In this document: positions 1 to 5,726 of the stretch, in pieces | Layout: every line of letters begins with the position of its first letter | How positions within the stretch are numbered: the stretch's first letter is position 1 | Assembly: GCA_021850405.1 (NCBI GenBank) | Contig: JAJZMA010000062.1 | Location: forward strand, 1-5,726 | DNA length: 5,726 bases | Source of the DNA: a bacterium | GTDB lineage: Bacteria > Chloroflexota > Dormibacteria > Aeolococcales > Aeolococcaceae | Direction of reading: 5' to 3' | Translations under genes and position numbers: made by a program | The notes under the pieces: generated by a model | Databases searched by the model: none | Seen by the model: the letters and a program-made list of their open reading frames with translations, nothing else | Told to the model about the DNA's origin: nothing

Positions 1-126
1 TTTAAACTTTGCCCGTACAAAAGCAGTCCCCCGGCCCTGTTTTACGTGGGCAAAATCTACGACCTGAAACAGGGAGCCGTCCCGCTCAACGGTCTGGCCC
101 GGGCGGAGATCTCCAGCTGTAATCAT
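1..126 (-). CDS. efp: Elongation factor P, N-terminal 42 codons (partial)
   Basis: EF-P binds ribosomes stalled on consecutive prolines and promotes peptide bond formation in the cytoplasm. The visible 42 residues begin [17 protein letters not shown] and continue into [19 protein letters not shown], the typical start of the KOW-like domain I of EF-P. The gene runs off the left edge; a full protein would be about 185 residues. The ATG at 126 is well supported: a strong Shine-Dalgarno AAAGGAG (133-139) lies 6 nt upstream and the protein starts where EF-P normally does. The loop tip that carries the modified residue in studied EF-Ps reads KQGRG, so Arg32 stands where E. coli and Bacillus have the modified lysine. 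The gene follows the PH-domain gene after 136 nt, so it may be read from the upstream operon, from its own promoter, or from both. Identification is confident despite truncation. Confidence 0.93.
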   Translation of the reverse strand, partial: MITAGDLRPGQTVERDGSLFQVVDFAHVKQGRGTAFVRAKFK

Positions 127-262
127 GTCCTACTCCTTTACCCCATGTGTCCATCGTGGCCTACCGGACAGCCCTCGCAGGAGCACTCTTCCACCAGAGA
201 GACTGCCTACGTGAAATGCTCGTCCAGCTCCAGATTACACAGGATGACTGTTCTCCTGCACG
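127..262. other. Intergenic gap between the PH-domain gene and efp
   Basis: This is the largest non-coding stretch in the window (136 nt). It holds the efp Shine-Dalgarno at its left end. No convincing sigma-70 promoter was found: a CTGACG-like and a TGTAAT-like hexamer on the minus strand lie about 21 nt apart, too far for a standard pair. A 7-bp inverted match (177-183 with 253-259) has a 69-nt loop and no U-tract, so it is not called a terminator. An efp promoter could still be here. Confidence 0.5.
133..139 (-). promoter_or_regulatory. Shine-Dalgarno of efp
   Basis: On the minus strand this reads AAAGGAG, 6 nt before the ATG at 126. It is one of the strongest ribosome binding sites in the window and fixes the efp start. 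Confidence 0.8.
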
Positions 263-907
263 TCAGGAAAGCCCATCGTCCTGCCATGGCATGGGGCGTC
301 CCCTCACATTGACATTGCTGCCAGGCGGTCCACCAGGAGCCCCTCCGGCCTGCATGGCCTGGCCAGCCATACCGGTGCGGTATCGCTCGGTCTGTTCCAT
401 GAGGGCCGTGTCCCAGTTGGCCGGCTCCGGAATGTACGTAAGGATCTCCACTCCCTCCCTGCTGGCTGACTCTATCTCGAGCCGGCCGATATGAAGCATG
501 GATTCAATAAAGGACTGGTGGACAACAGTGTTCTGGATCCTGTCCAGGGGGATGGATTCAGTTGTGCGTGAAAATACCCCATGCTGGACCAGGATGCGGT
601 GATCGGTAAGAGTGAACGTGCTAAACCGCCAGACTGCCCACCGTTTCAGTGGAATACCAACGCCGACCACAAGTACAAGCAACCGGAGCGCCATTATGGG
701 GGTTCCGCTTATGGCGGGTACGGCGACCCCTGACACAGTGGTGCTGCCGATGCCAGCCAGGAAGAAGGAGATCCAGAAGCCACCAACCAGGATGACAACC
801 CCCCAGAACAGGGCCGGTACCAGCACGATTGGATGCTGGCGGGTAATCAGCAGCGCATTTTCGCCGGGAAGGTAATGGACCTTTGGGCCGGCCCCACTCA
901 ATGCCAT
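263..907 (-). CDS. Membrane protein with bacterial PH domain (bPH2/DUF304, YdbS-like)
   Basis: This 214-residue protein has two hydrophobic segments, at about residues 27-51 and 69-87, followed by a cytoplasmic bacterial PH domain at about 93-163. The domain shows the family pattern: FTLTDHRILVQHGVFSR, then ESIPLDRIQN, then HQSF and IGRLEIESAS, as in YdbS/YdbT-type proteins. The C-terminal tail (about 180-214) is rich in Gly, Pro, Met and Gln and looks disordered. The family is widespread and its molecular role is poorly defined, so no substrate or partner is assigned. The ATG at 907 has a GGGAG Shine-Dalgarno (915-919) 7 nt upstream. It starts 33 nt after the prepilin peptidase stop and is probably co-transcribed with it. 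The family call is confident; the function is unknown. Confidence 0.88.
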   Translation of the reverse strand: MALSGAGPKVHYLPGENALLITRQHPIVLVPALFWGVVILVGGFWISFFLAGIGSTTVSGVAVPAISGTPIMALRLLVLVVGVGIPLKRWAVWRFSTFTLTDHRILVQHGVFSRTTESIPLDRIQNTVVHQSFIESMLHIGRLEIESASREGVEILTYIPEPANWDTALMEQTERYRTGMAGQAMQAGGAPGGPPGSNVNVRGRPMPWQDDGLS

Positions 908-940
908 GACAGATCTCCCAACAATTTCATCGAAAGTCTC

Positions 941-1693
941 CTAGATCCCCCGGAACAATACAAATATGGCACCTGCACAGATAAAAGGTCCATAGGCAAC
1001 TGAATCCCGCAAGCCTTTCAAGCGGGTGACCAGCATGAAAATGGCAGCTAGCCCGCCAAGCAGTACCCCCAGAAAGACCGCTTCCAGCGCCGTGAAGTTG
1101 ACCGGATGCAGTCCAAGTCCGGTGACAGCTCCAACAATAGCACCAAGCTTGGCATCGCCACCACCGATGAGGCGTCCCCCCGCTATCAGACTGGGCAGCG
1201 CGAAGAAAAGGTATACGACGACCGCCCCCACAAGCGCGGGGATAAACCCCACTCCTGGCGTTATGAAGGAGAGCACAAGGGCCACCAGGAGAGCAGGATA
1301 GGTCACCCAGTTCAGTATGTAGCCGTGCTTTATGTCAAAAAGTGCGATGTGGACAAAGACGACCACCCATAAAAGGTCGGGAAGCAGACTGCGCAGGTTA
1401 TGGCGTGCTGGAGAGAACAGGACAAAGAGCATAAACAGGATTGCCACCAGCGCTGGTGATGCTACCTGCTCCATCCAGGTCATCCCATACCGGTCTGCCC
1501 GTGGTGGCTTTTCCCTGAAGGTCTCCTCCTTGTCCTCTGCTTCCTGCTTCCGCAGTACGTAGTCGCGCTGGTCGCGCGCCTCCTCCTCCTGAAGCTTCTC
1601 CCGCACCTCCAGCAAGACGGCAAGGAGGCCCGACCCATAGCCAATGAGCACGCCTGCAACCAGAATGACGGGGATAAGCCATGTAACCTTCAT
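941..1693 (-). CDS. Prepilin peptidase, A24 family, lacking the cysteine motif
   Basis: This is a polytopic inner-membrane aspartic protease of the type that cleaves the short positively charged leader of type IV pilin-like or pseudopilin precursors. Both catalytic aspartates are visible: Asp120 in ALFDIKHGYILNWVTYP and Asp180 in the GGGDAKLG motif. The conserved GPF near the C-terminus is also present. A first membrane segment (about 5-29) with a GYGSG stretch resembles the start of PilD. The following loop (about 30-75), where classical PilD has paired CxxC motifs and the N-methyltransferase region, is instead highly charged (EEE, KQEAEDKEE) and contains no cysteine. Cleavage activity is therefore expected, and pilin N-methylation is doubtful. 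The ATG at 1693 overlaps the mltG TGA as ATGA and has GGGAG (1703-1707) 9 nt upstream; a longer start at 1726 would extend into mltG and is less likely. No pilin gene is visible here, so its substrates lie elsewhere. Confidence 0.9.
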   Translation of the reverse strand: MKVTWLIPVILVAGVLIGYGSGLLAVLLEVREKLQEEEARDQRDYVLRKQEAEDKEETFREKPPRADRYGMTWMEQVASPALVAILFMLFVLFSPARHNLRSLLPDLLWVVVFVHIALFDIKHGYILNWVTYPALLVALVLSFITPGVGFIPALVGAVVVYLFFALPSLIAGGRLIGGGDAKLGAIVGAVTGLGLHPVNFTALEAVFLGVLLGGLAAIFMLVTRLKGLRDSVAYGPFICAGAIFVLFRGI

Positions 1694-2763
1694 GTGGTAC
1701 TGCTCCCAGCTGGGCCAGGACTGCACGCAGACGTGTACATGTATTTTTGCACCTGCAGGTTGTGCTGCTGGGCTGTGACACTGTAGTGCAGATTGCCACA
1801 GCTATCCGAGACAAAATAGAGATAGCTGGTTGCAGCAGGCCGGACAGCAGCGGTTATCGCTGCAACGCCTGGGTTTGAGATAGGCGTGGGTGGGAGGCCG
1901 GCGTTCAGGTAAGTGTTGTAGGGAGTATTCCTGGCAAGCTGTGCATTGGACAGGTTGCCGCCGGTCAGCCCGAGCCCATACAGGACAGTGGTGTTCAGCT
2001 GGAGGTCCATTCCAATCCGCAGCCGGTTGTAGATGACTCCCGCGACCAGCGGATAGTCCCCCACATTTTTTGCTTCCTTCTCCACAATCGATGCAACGAT
2101 GAGCGCCTGATATGGGGTGTATCCAGTGGGCGGATGTGAAAGTAATGGAACAGCACGGTGGGCAAAATCGGACAGCTGCAGGGTGGCGATCTGACGTGCC
2201 GTGGCATGCGCTGGAAGATCAAAAGTGTCGGGGAACATGAATCCTTCCATTGAAGTGTTGCCGGCCGGGCGCCAACCCAGGAAGGAGAAAGGATAGTTTT
2301 GCTGGAGTGCCGCAAGATAACTGCTTGAGCTTATGGAGACGGCATGGCTACTGCCAATGATGGCAGCCATCTGGTGATCAGTAAGCCCATCCGGGAGGGT
2401 TATCGCATTCTGGATACCAGCCGGTGCTGCCTCAAGGTCAGAAACGACCTGCTGCGCACTCATCGCCTTGTCGAGGAAGTAAGTCCCTGCCCTAAGTCTG
2501 GGCGCCAGTCCTGCCTGCTTTGCGTAGGCAAGGAAAACGTCTGTATTGTTCACAAGCCGCAGCTTGCCAAGCTCTGTTGCCACCTGCTGCAGGCTTTCCC
2601 CGCTTGCTATGGTCACCCGCACTGGTTTTCTGGATGTTCCAGGGGCGCCCAGTTGCTGGTGGACCCAGGCGAAGCCTCCACCAACAATCAGTACTGCAAA
2701 TATTGCACTCAGTATGAGCCCAATCCGGTTGCCATGGTGCAGTTTGCTAGCGTTCACGAGCAC
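1690..2763 (-). CDS. mltG: Endolytic murein transglycosylase MltG (YceG-like)
   Basis: MltG is a membrane-anchored lytic transglycosylase that cuts nascent peptidoglycan glycan strands and is thought to set their length. With the chosen start the protein has 357 residues, close to the family norm. A short cytoplasmic end leads into one membrane segment (about 13-33). A small LysM-like region follows (about 47-83), then the YceG domain to about residue 345. Family motifs are EGFMFPDTFDLP (173-184), IVASIVEKEA (222-231) with the catalytic Glu at 228, RLRIGMDLQ, and YNTYLNAGLPPTPISNPG (282-299). Where E. coli has QTDPTV this protein has QLNTTV. GTG at 2763 is preferred because GGAGG (2769-2773) lies 5 nt upstream; GTG at 2757 is also possible (11 nt spacing). 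A TTG at 2817 would overlap ruvX by 71 nt and is unlikely. The gene overlaps ruvX by 17 nt and the peptidase gene by 4 nt, which suggests translational coupling. Confidence 0.93.
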   Translation of the reverse strand: MLVNASKLHHGNRIGLILSAIFAVLIVGGGFAWVHQQLGAPGTSRKPVRVTIASGESLQQVATELGKLRLVNNTDVFLAYAKQAGLAPRLRAGTYFLDKAMSAQQVVSDLEAAPAGIQNAITLPDGLTDHQMAAIIGSSHAVSISSSSYLAALQQNYPFSFLGWRPAGNTSMEGFMFPDTFDLPAHATARQIATLQLSDFAHRAVPLLSHPPTGYTPYQALIVASIVEKEAKNVGDYPLVAGVIYNRLRIGMDLQLNTTVLYGLGLTGGNLSNAQLARNTPYNTYLNAGLPPTPISNPGVAAITAAVRPAATSYLYFVSDSCGNLHYSVTAQQHNLQVQKYMYTSACSPGPAGSSTT

Positions 2764-3214
2764 CGGTGCCTCCGGATCCGGCCATGCTTGCGCTGCGCCT
2801 CTGTAGCCAGCTCTCAATCAGCAGCGTGGCCGCCAGACTGTCAATGCTGCGTTTCTCATCCCGCGACGAAATACCTGATTCCTGGAGGAGTCGCCTGGCG
2901 TGGGCAGTTGTAAATCTCTCATCCCACAGTTCTACGCAAAACCCATACCGCTCACTTGCCTGGTTCGCCAGCAGACGCGCACGACCAGCGCCGTCCCCTT
3001 CGATGCCAGACGCGTGGAGTGGAAGGCCAACAACCATAGTCTGTATCTGGTTTTCCTGCACAACAGTGTCAAGCAGACTCCAGAATCTGGCAGCCGGGCG
3101 CGCTGGCAAAAATGGCAGGGGCGTTGCCATGATTCCAGTGCTACCTGCTATTGCTACGCCCACCCTGGCCTCACCTGGATCAAGTCCGAGCGCTGGAAGA
3201 AGCCAGTCACTCAG
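2747..3214 (-). CDS. ruvX: RuvX/YqgF-family Holliday junction resolvase, probable CTG start
   Basis: This is a cytoplasmic RNase H-fold nuclease of the YqgF/RuvX family, linked to Holliday junction resolution and 16S rRNA 5' maturation. Called from CTG it has 155 residues. Family motifs in order are ALGLDPGEARVGVA (first acidic residue Asp12), VVGLPL (61-66), WDERFTT (97-103, Glu99) and IDSLAATLL (Asp125). The first standard start codon in frame, GTG at 3163, falls inside the first motif and would remove the catalytic Asp12, so translation must begin upstream. The frame is open back to a stop just before 3231 and contains no ATG, GTG or TTG. The best candidate is CTG at 3214, which overlaps the previous gene's stop as CTGA and has an AGAAGGTGAT Shine-Dalgarno just upstream. 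A sequencing error, or another rare start such as ATC, is the alternative. The 3' end overlaps mltG by 17 nt. Confidence 0.9.
   Translation of the reverse strand: MSDWLLPALGLDPGEARVGVAIAGSTGIMATPLPFLPARPAARFWSLLDTVVQENQIQTMVVGLPLHASGIEGDGAGRARLLANQASERYGFCVELWDERFTTAHARRLLQESGISSRDEKRSIDSLAATLLIESWLQRRSASMAGSGGTGARER
2769..2773 (-). promoter_or_regulatory. Shine-Dalgarno deciding the mltG start
   Basis: GGAGG on the minus strand, inside the 3' end of ruvX, lies 5 nt before GTG 2763 and 11 nt before GTG 2757. It favours the former and argues against the far upstream TTG at 2817. Confidence 0.55.
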
Positions 3215-5007
3215 GATGCAATCACCTTCTCATTTATCTGGATGTGATTCGAGAAAACTGGCAGCGTGAAAAACGGGAAGGGGCTTTCCTTGATAATTAT
3301 CGACTGCACCAGGTTGCCCCCCATGGCTGACCGGATGAGACTGCTCGCCGCTGAGGAGGATTTTCCGGCGAGTTCCTTTTTCAGCTGGGCAAAATTGACC
3401 CTGGGCTGGTCATAGCCCGAGGCGGAGGCACTGAATATGACTATCCCGTTGGCCGAAGCCTGGGTAACTGCTGGTACCGGTATGGTGGGATTGGCAACCA
3501 GCATGTCCCCCTTGGGAACCTTTGAGACAAGCTCCTGCCGGACCAGGTTCTTTAGTGCAGCAGCGTTGAATGCTGCTGCCTGACCTGCCACATTCACTGT
3601 TATCGACAGTCCGGTGCTCTGGGTGCCTACGGCGGGAACTGCCGGGGTTACTGTCGTTGTCATCTGCTCACCACCTCCCCCCGGGTCTATCGCCAGCGTA
3701 TCGCCGTTTGCCTGGCTCTTGATCTGGGACACCACCTGAGCAGTCAGCCTGGTCTCATCCTGGCTGACTGTGCTGTTCAGGGAGGTGATGTCCGCCTGGG
3801 AGAACACTGTCACCTTCTGTGCGTTCACCCCGCCTGAGGTTTCACTCTGGTTGGTTGCAGCAAGAAGCGACGCTGGGAACTGGCAGCCAGACGACCCGAC
3901 CGAGTTGCCATTGCCGTTGCCGTTGCCACTGCTGTTGCAGGGATTATCGGGCCACTGGTTGATCGCGCCTGCAACTACATTGCCAGTGGTACCGGGTACC
4001 TGGGCCTGCACCGGGATCGGGTTGCTCGGCGCCCCATAACTGGTGTTTGGACTCCCGGCGGGAGGCCCCTGCATCACAGCTACGGTAGTCTGCGTGACTA
4101 CAAATACGACCGGTGGGTTGTCTGAGGTCTCAAAGATTGACCCTTGTGGCACCGTCACCGAAACTGTATCGGGCGCGGGTATCGAGGTCTCAAGTTCAAC
4201 ATTGCCCGTTGCCGCCACAGCAGGGAGCAGCTTGGTGCCCGTTGGCTTGGCAGTAATGACCTGGCTCTGACTTGCAGACAGTACCCGGGTAAGCACATGC
4301 CCTGGAGTGCTCGCAGTGGAAGACGAGGCGCTACCCTGGATGATGCTGTTGACGCTGACTGGTGTTGCATTGATAGTGGCTGTCACCGTCGCAGTCGAAC
4401 CAAAGATGGCGAACAGCAAAACACCCAGGACGAGAATGGCCCCGGCCAGAATATAGAGCCTGCCCTTTCCTCTGTCTCCCAAAGCAGCGGTGCTGTCCTT
4501 TGACTGCGGGGGTGGTGAACCCGGTACGGCGGCCCCTCCATGCGGTGAACCTGGGGACGGCGCCACAGTCCCCCTGGCTGGTGCCGCTTGCGCGGCAGTA
4601 AATACATGTCCCACCGAAGCGGTCTCTGTGGCGATGGTTGCGGTAGCGGCTGCTGCAGCTAGTCCTGCGCTGCCTGGGCCATGGACCTCCCTGGCTGATG
4701 GTTTTGCAACCACCGGCTCTGCAGCGTACTCACCGGTCGCAGCGTAATACTCTTCCGGCGATTCAAAGGACCGCATGCCAGCAGCAGTGGCAGCTGCCAG
4801 TACACGCCGGTCCGCGCTGATAATTGCCATTGGGCGCCCCGCCTGGGTGGCATACCGGCCCAGGAGGCGGACGTTGACCTGGCTCTGCGCAAGCCTGCTG
4901 CCCTGCGGAACCACAAGGGTGATGTCACCGGACCCGCGGTCCGCCCGCAGCTTTTCCACCAGTTCTGTCACTTCATCGTTAGGCTGAACCTGAAGCACTG
5001 TTGCCAT
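3211..5007 (-). CDS. Single-pass membrane protein resembling baseplate J/gp47-like proteins of Chloroflexota
   Basis: This 598-residue protein has a clear layout. Residues 1-90 form a small alpha/beta domain (LQVQPNDEVTELVEKLR, then ITLVVPQGSRLAQ, VNVRLLGRYA and AIISADRRVL) of the kind that precedes baseplate-J-like regions in Chloroflexota. An Ala/Pro/Gly-rich linker spans about 91-180. One membrane helix (184-203) follows the basic KGR, predicting N-in/C-out topology. The exported part (204-598) has an all-beta region (about 265-350) with VTVPQGSIF and VPGTTGNVVAGAI, which resembles the baseplate J fold. It continues with a Gly-Asn repeat loop between Cys357 and Cys375, a helical stretch (about 402-435) and further beta-rich repeats ending in a PFPFFTLPVFSNHIQI motif. 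Its function is unknown; no other phage structural genes are present, so it is probably a cellular protein. The ATG at 5007 starts 5 nt after the actin-like ATPase gene, with GAAGG 10 nt upstream, suggesting the two work together. Family recognition is from memory of sequence patterns. Confidence 0.75.
   Translation of the reverse strand: MATVLQVQPNDEVTELVEKLRADRGSGDITLVVPQGSRLAQSQVNVRLLGRYATQAGRPMAIISADRRVLAAATAAGMRSFESPEEYYAATGEYAAEPVVAKPSAREVHGPGSAGLAAAAATATIATETASVGHVFTAAQAAPARGTVAPSPGSPHGGAAVPGSPPPQSKDSTAALGDRGKGRLYILAGAILVLGVLLFAIFGSTATVTATINATPVSVNSIIQGSASSSTASTPGHVLTRVLSASQSQVITAKPTGTKLLPAVAATGNVELETSIPAPDTVSVTVPQGSIFETSDNPPVVFVVTQTTVAVMQGPPAGSPNTSYGAPSNPIPVQAQVPGTTGNVVAGAINQWPDNPCNSSGNGNGNGNSVGSSGCQFPASLLAATNQSETSGGVNAQKVTVFSQADITSLNSTVSQDETRLTAQVVSQIKSQANGDTLAIDPGGGGEQMTTTVTPAVPAVGTQSTGLSITVNVAGQAAAFNAAALKNLVRQELVSKVPKGDMLVANPTIPVPAVTQASANGIVIFSASASGYDQPRVNFAQLKKELAGKSSSAASSLIRSAMGGNLVQSIIIKESPFPFFTLPVFSNHIQINEKVIAS
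3221..3230 (-). promoter_or_regulatory. Shine-Dalgarno supporting the CTG start of ruvX
   Basis: On the minus strand this reads AGAAGGTGAT, of which AGGTGAT can pair with the 3' end of 16S rRNA (GAGGTGATC complement). It ends 6 nt before the CTG at 3214. It lies within the last codons of the preceding gene. Confidence 0.6.
3904..3927 (-). repeat. Hexanucleotide microsatellite encoding Gly-Asn repeats
   Basis: Four tandem 6-bp units (plus strand GTTGCC, ATTGCC, GTTGCC, GTTGCC; minus strand GGCAAC/GGCAAT) encode (GN)4. The repeat stays in frame when units are gained or lost. It sits in the exported half of the baseplate-J-like protein, between two cysteines. Confidence 0.8.
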
Positions 5008-5012
5008 GGTCG

Positions 5013-5726
5013 TTATACCTTCATCAGTTTCATAACTCTCTTCATCACTCCCCCAAGCTTGTCGGTATCATCCTCATCAGGCCGCACGATGTGCCAGGCG
5101 AGCCCCATTGGGGTGATGTCCTGGGTACCGCGCAGCATCCCTGTCGCGTCAAATATACCGTGTACATCGGTAGGTGCAAGCATTTTGACTGTTGGTTGTT
5201 GCACAAATCTGAGAGTACTTGCCCAGTCATGGCTGCGCAAGCCCTGCTGGATTTCGGGCAGGGCCCCGCCCCCACCAGCTATATAGATTGCAGCAGGGAG
5301 AGGCTCATCCTTTGCAATCTCCTCGAGTGAGAGTGCGACGCCCTGGAGCAAGACCTCAGCACTTGGTGCTATTGCACGATGTGCAAGTGCCCGCTGATGC
5401 GCGGCAAGTCTTCCCTCTGAGTAGGCAATCTTGAACCGCTCTGCCTCTTCGAGACTCATCTCAAGCTCGGATGCAATCTGCTTGGTAAATGCGCGCCCTC
5501 CCAGCGCAAACATCCTGGTGGACTGCAGCCCTCCCCCCCGCACCATGGCCACATCGGTGGTGCCCCCCCCTACGTCGATGAAAATCCCGCCCATCTCCAC
5601 AATGTCATCGCTGGCACAGCCCTTGGCCAGTGCATAGGGCTCAGCCACAGTAGTAATCAACTCAAGATCCAGCTCCCGGGCGATAGTCTCAAGAGCACTG
5701 ATATGCGTAAGAGGCGCAAACGTGTT
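5013..5726 (-). CDS. FtsA/PilM-type actin-like ATPase, C-terminal 237 residues (partial)
   Basis: Only the C-terminal part is visible; the frame stays open to the right edge, and about 150-200 N-terminal residues are probably missing. The fragment carries the phosphate-2 motif FIDVGGGTTDVAMV (Asp51 and Asp58 of the fragment). It also has ALGGRAFTKQIA with SLEEAERFKIAYSEG, typical of the FtsA/PilM subfamily, and the adenosine motif IYIAGGGGALPEI (147-159). The last residues, GGVMKRVMKLMKV, form a likely amphipathic helix like the FtsA membrane-targeting sequence. FtsA tethers FtsZ to the membrane; PilM links pilus assembly proteins on the cytoplasmic face. The C-terminal helix favours an FtsA-like membrane-bound protein, but the next gene is not ftsZ and the cluster contains a prepilin peptidase, so a PilM-like role cannot be excluded. 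It probably binds ATP and acts at the inner face of the membrane with the downstream single-pass protein. Confidence 0.85.
   Translation of the reverse strand, partial: NTFAPLTHISALETIARELDLELITTVAEPYALAKGCASDDIVEMGGIFIDVGGGTTDVAMVRGGGLQSTRMFALGGRAFTKQIASELEMSLEEAERFKIAYSEGRLAAHQRALAHRAIAPSAEVLLQGVALSLEEIAKDEPLPAAIYIAGGGGALPEIQQGLRSHDWASTLRFVQQPTVKMLAPTDVHGIFDATGMLRGTQDITPMGLAWHIVRPDEDDTDKLGGVMKRVMKLMKV

Noticed and set aside
177..259. Inverted match GCAGGAG / CTCCTGC as a possible terminator after the PH-domain gene
   Set aside because: Only 7 bp with a 69-nt loop and no following U-tract, so it is probably chance.
147..494. Plus-strand frame of 115 codons across the efp gap and the PH-domain gene
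   Set aside because: Mostly antisense to the PH-domain gene, no family resemblance and no convincing start.
2344..2913. Plus-strand frame of 189 codons opposite mltG and ruvX
   Set aside because: It lies entirely antisense to two genes with clear catalytic motifs, is Cys/Arg/Ser-rich without a recognisable domain, and has no good ribosome binding site.
4144..4503. Plus-strand frame of 119 codons antisense to the baseplate-J-like gene
   Set aside because: Shadow frame of low-complexity coding sequence; its composition (Arg, Cys, Ser, Gln) and lack of a domain argue against a gene.
3211..5007. Baseplate-J-like protein as evidence for a prophage or contractile injection system
   Set aside because: No tail, sheath, spike, integrase or other phage gene is present, the protein has a membrane anchor, and all neighbours are ordinary cellular genes.

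Overview
All seven genes that can be supported lie on the minus strand, packed head to tail, so the window reads right to left. In transcription order they are: an FtsA/PilM-type actin-like ATPase (5' end outside the window), a large single-pass membrane protein resembling the baseplate J/gp47-like proteins of Chloroflexota, ruvX (Holliday junction resolvase family), mltG (endolytic murein transglycosylase), an A24 prepilin peptidase, a membrane protein with a bacterial PH domain, and the first 42 codons of efp (elongation factor P). The plus-strand reading frames look like shadows of these genes: none has a recognisable domain or a consistent ribosome binding site.

The spacing suggests one transcript, at least from the ATPase to the PH-domain gene. 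There are 5 nt between the first two genes, a 4-nt overlap into ruvX (if it starts at CTG), a 17-nt overlap into mltG, a 4-nt ATGA overlap into the peptidase gene and 33 nt before the PH-domain gene. The only larger gap is 136 nt in front of efp, which has its own strong Shine-Dalgarno sequence. No tRNA, rRNA, CRISPR array, insertion sequence or convincing terminator was seen.

The DNA is moderately GC-rich. Three things point to the Terrabacteria side of the bacteria, most likely Chloroflexota, Dormibacterota or a relative: the ruvX-mltG-prepilin peptidase-efp order, which resembles the actinobacterial ruvX-mltG-aroE-peptidase-aroC/K/B-efp arrangement without the aro genes; the baseplate-J-like membrane protein; and the EF-P sequence. 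This is inference from family knowledge and not a phylogenetic placement.

Functionally the cluster is an envelope and housekeeping block: peptidoglycan processing (mltG), a membrane-associated actin-like ATPase next to a bitopic surface protein, pilin-like precursor processing, a PH-domain membrane protein, and two widely conserved nucleic-acid and translation genes. The parts most worth a second look are the ATPase/baseplate-J-like pair, the apparent CTG start of ruvX, and the prepilin peptidase that has lost its cysteine-containing methyltransferase region.
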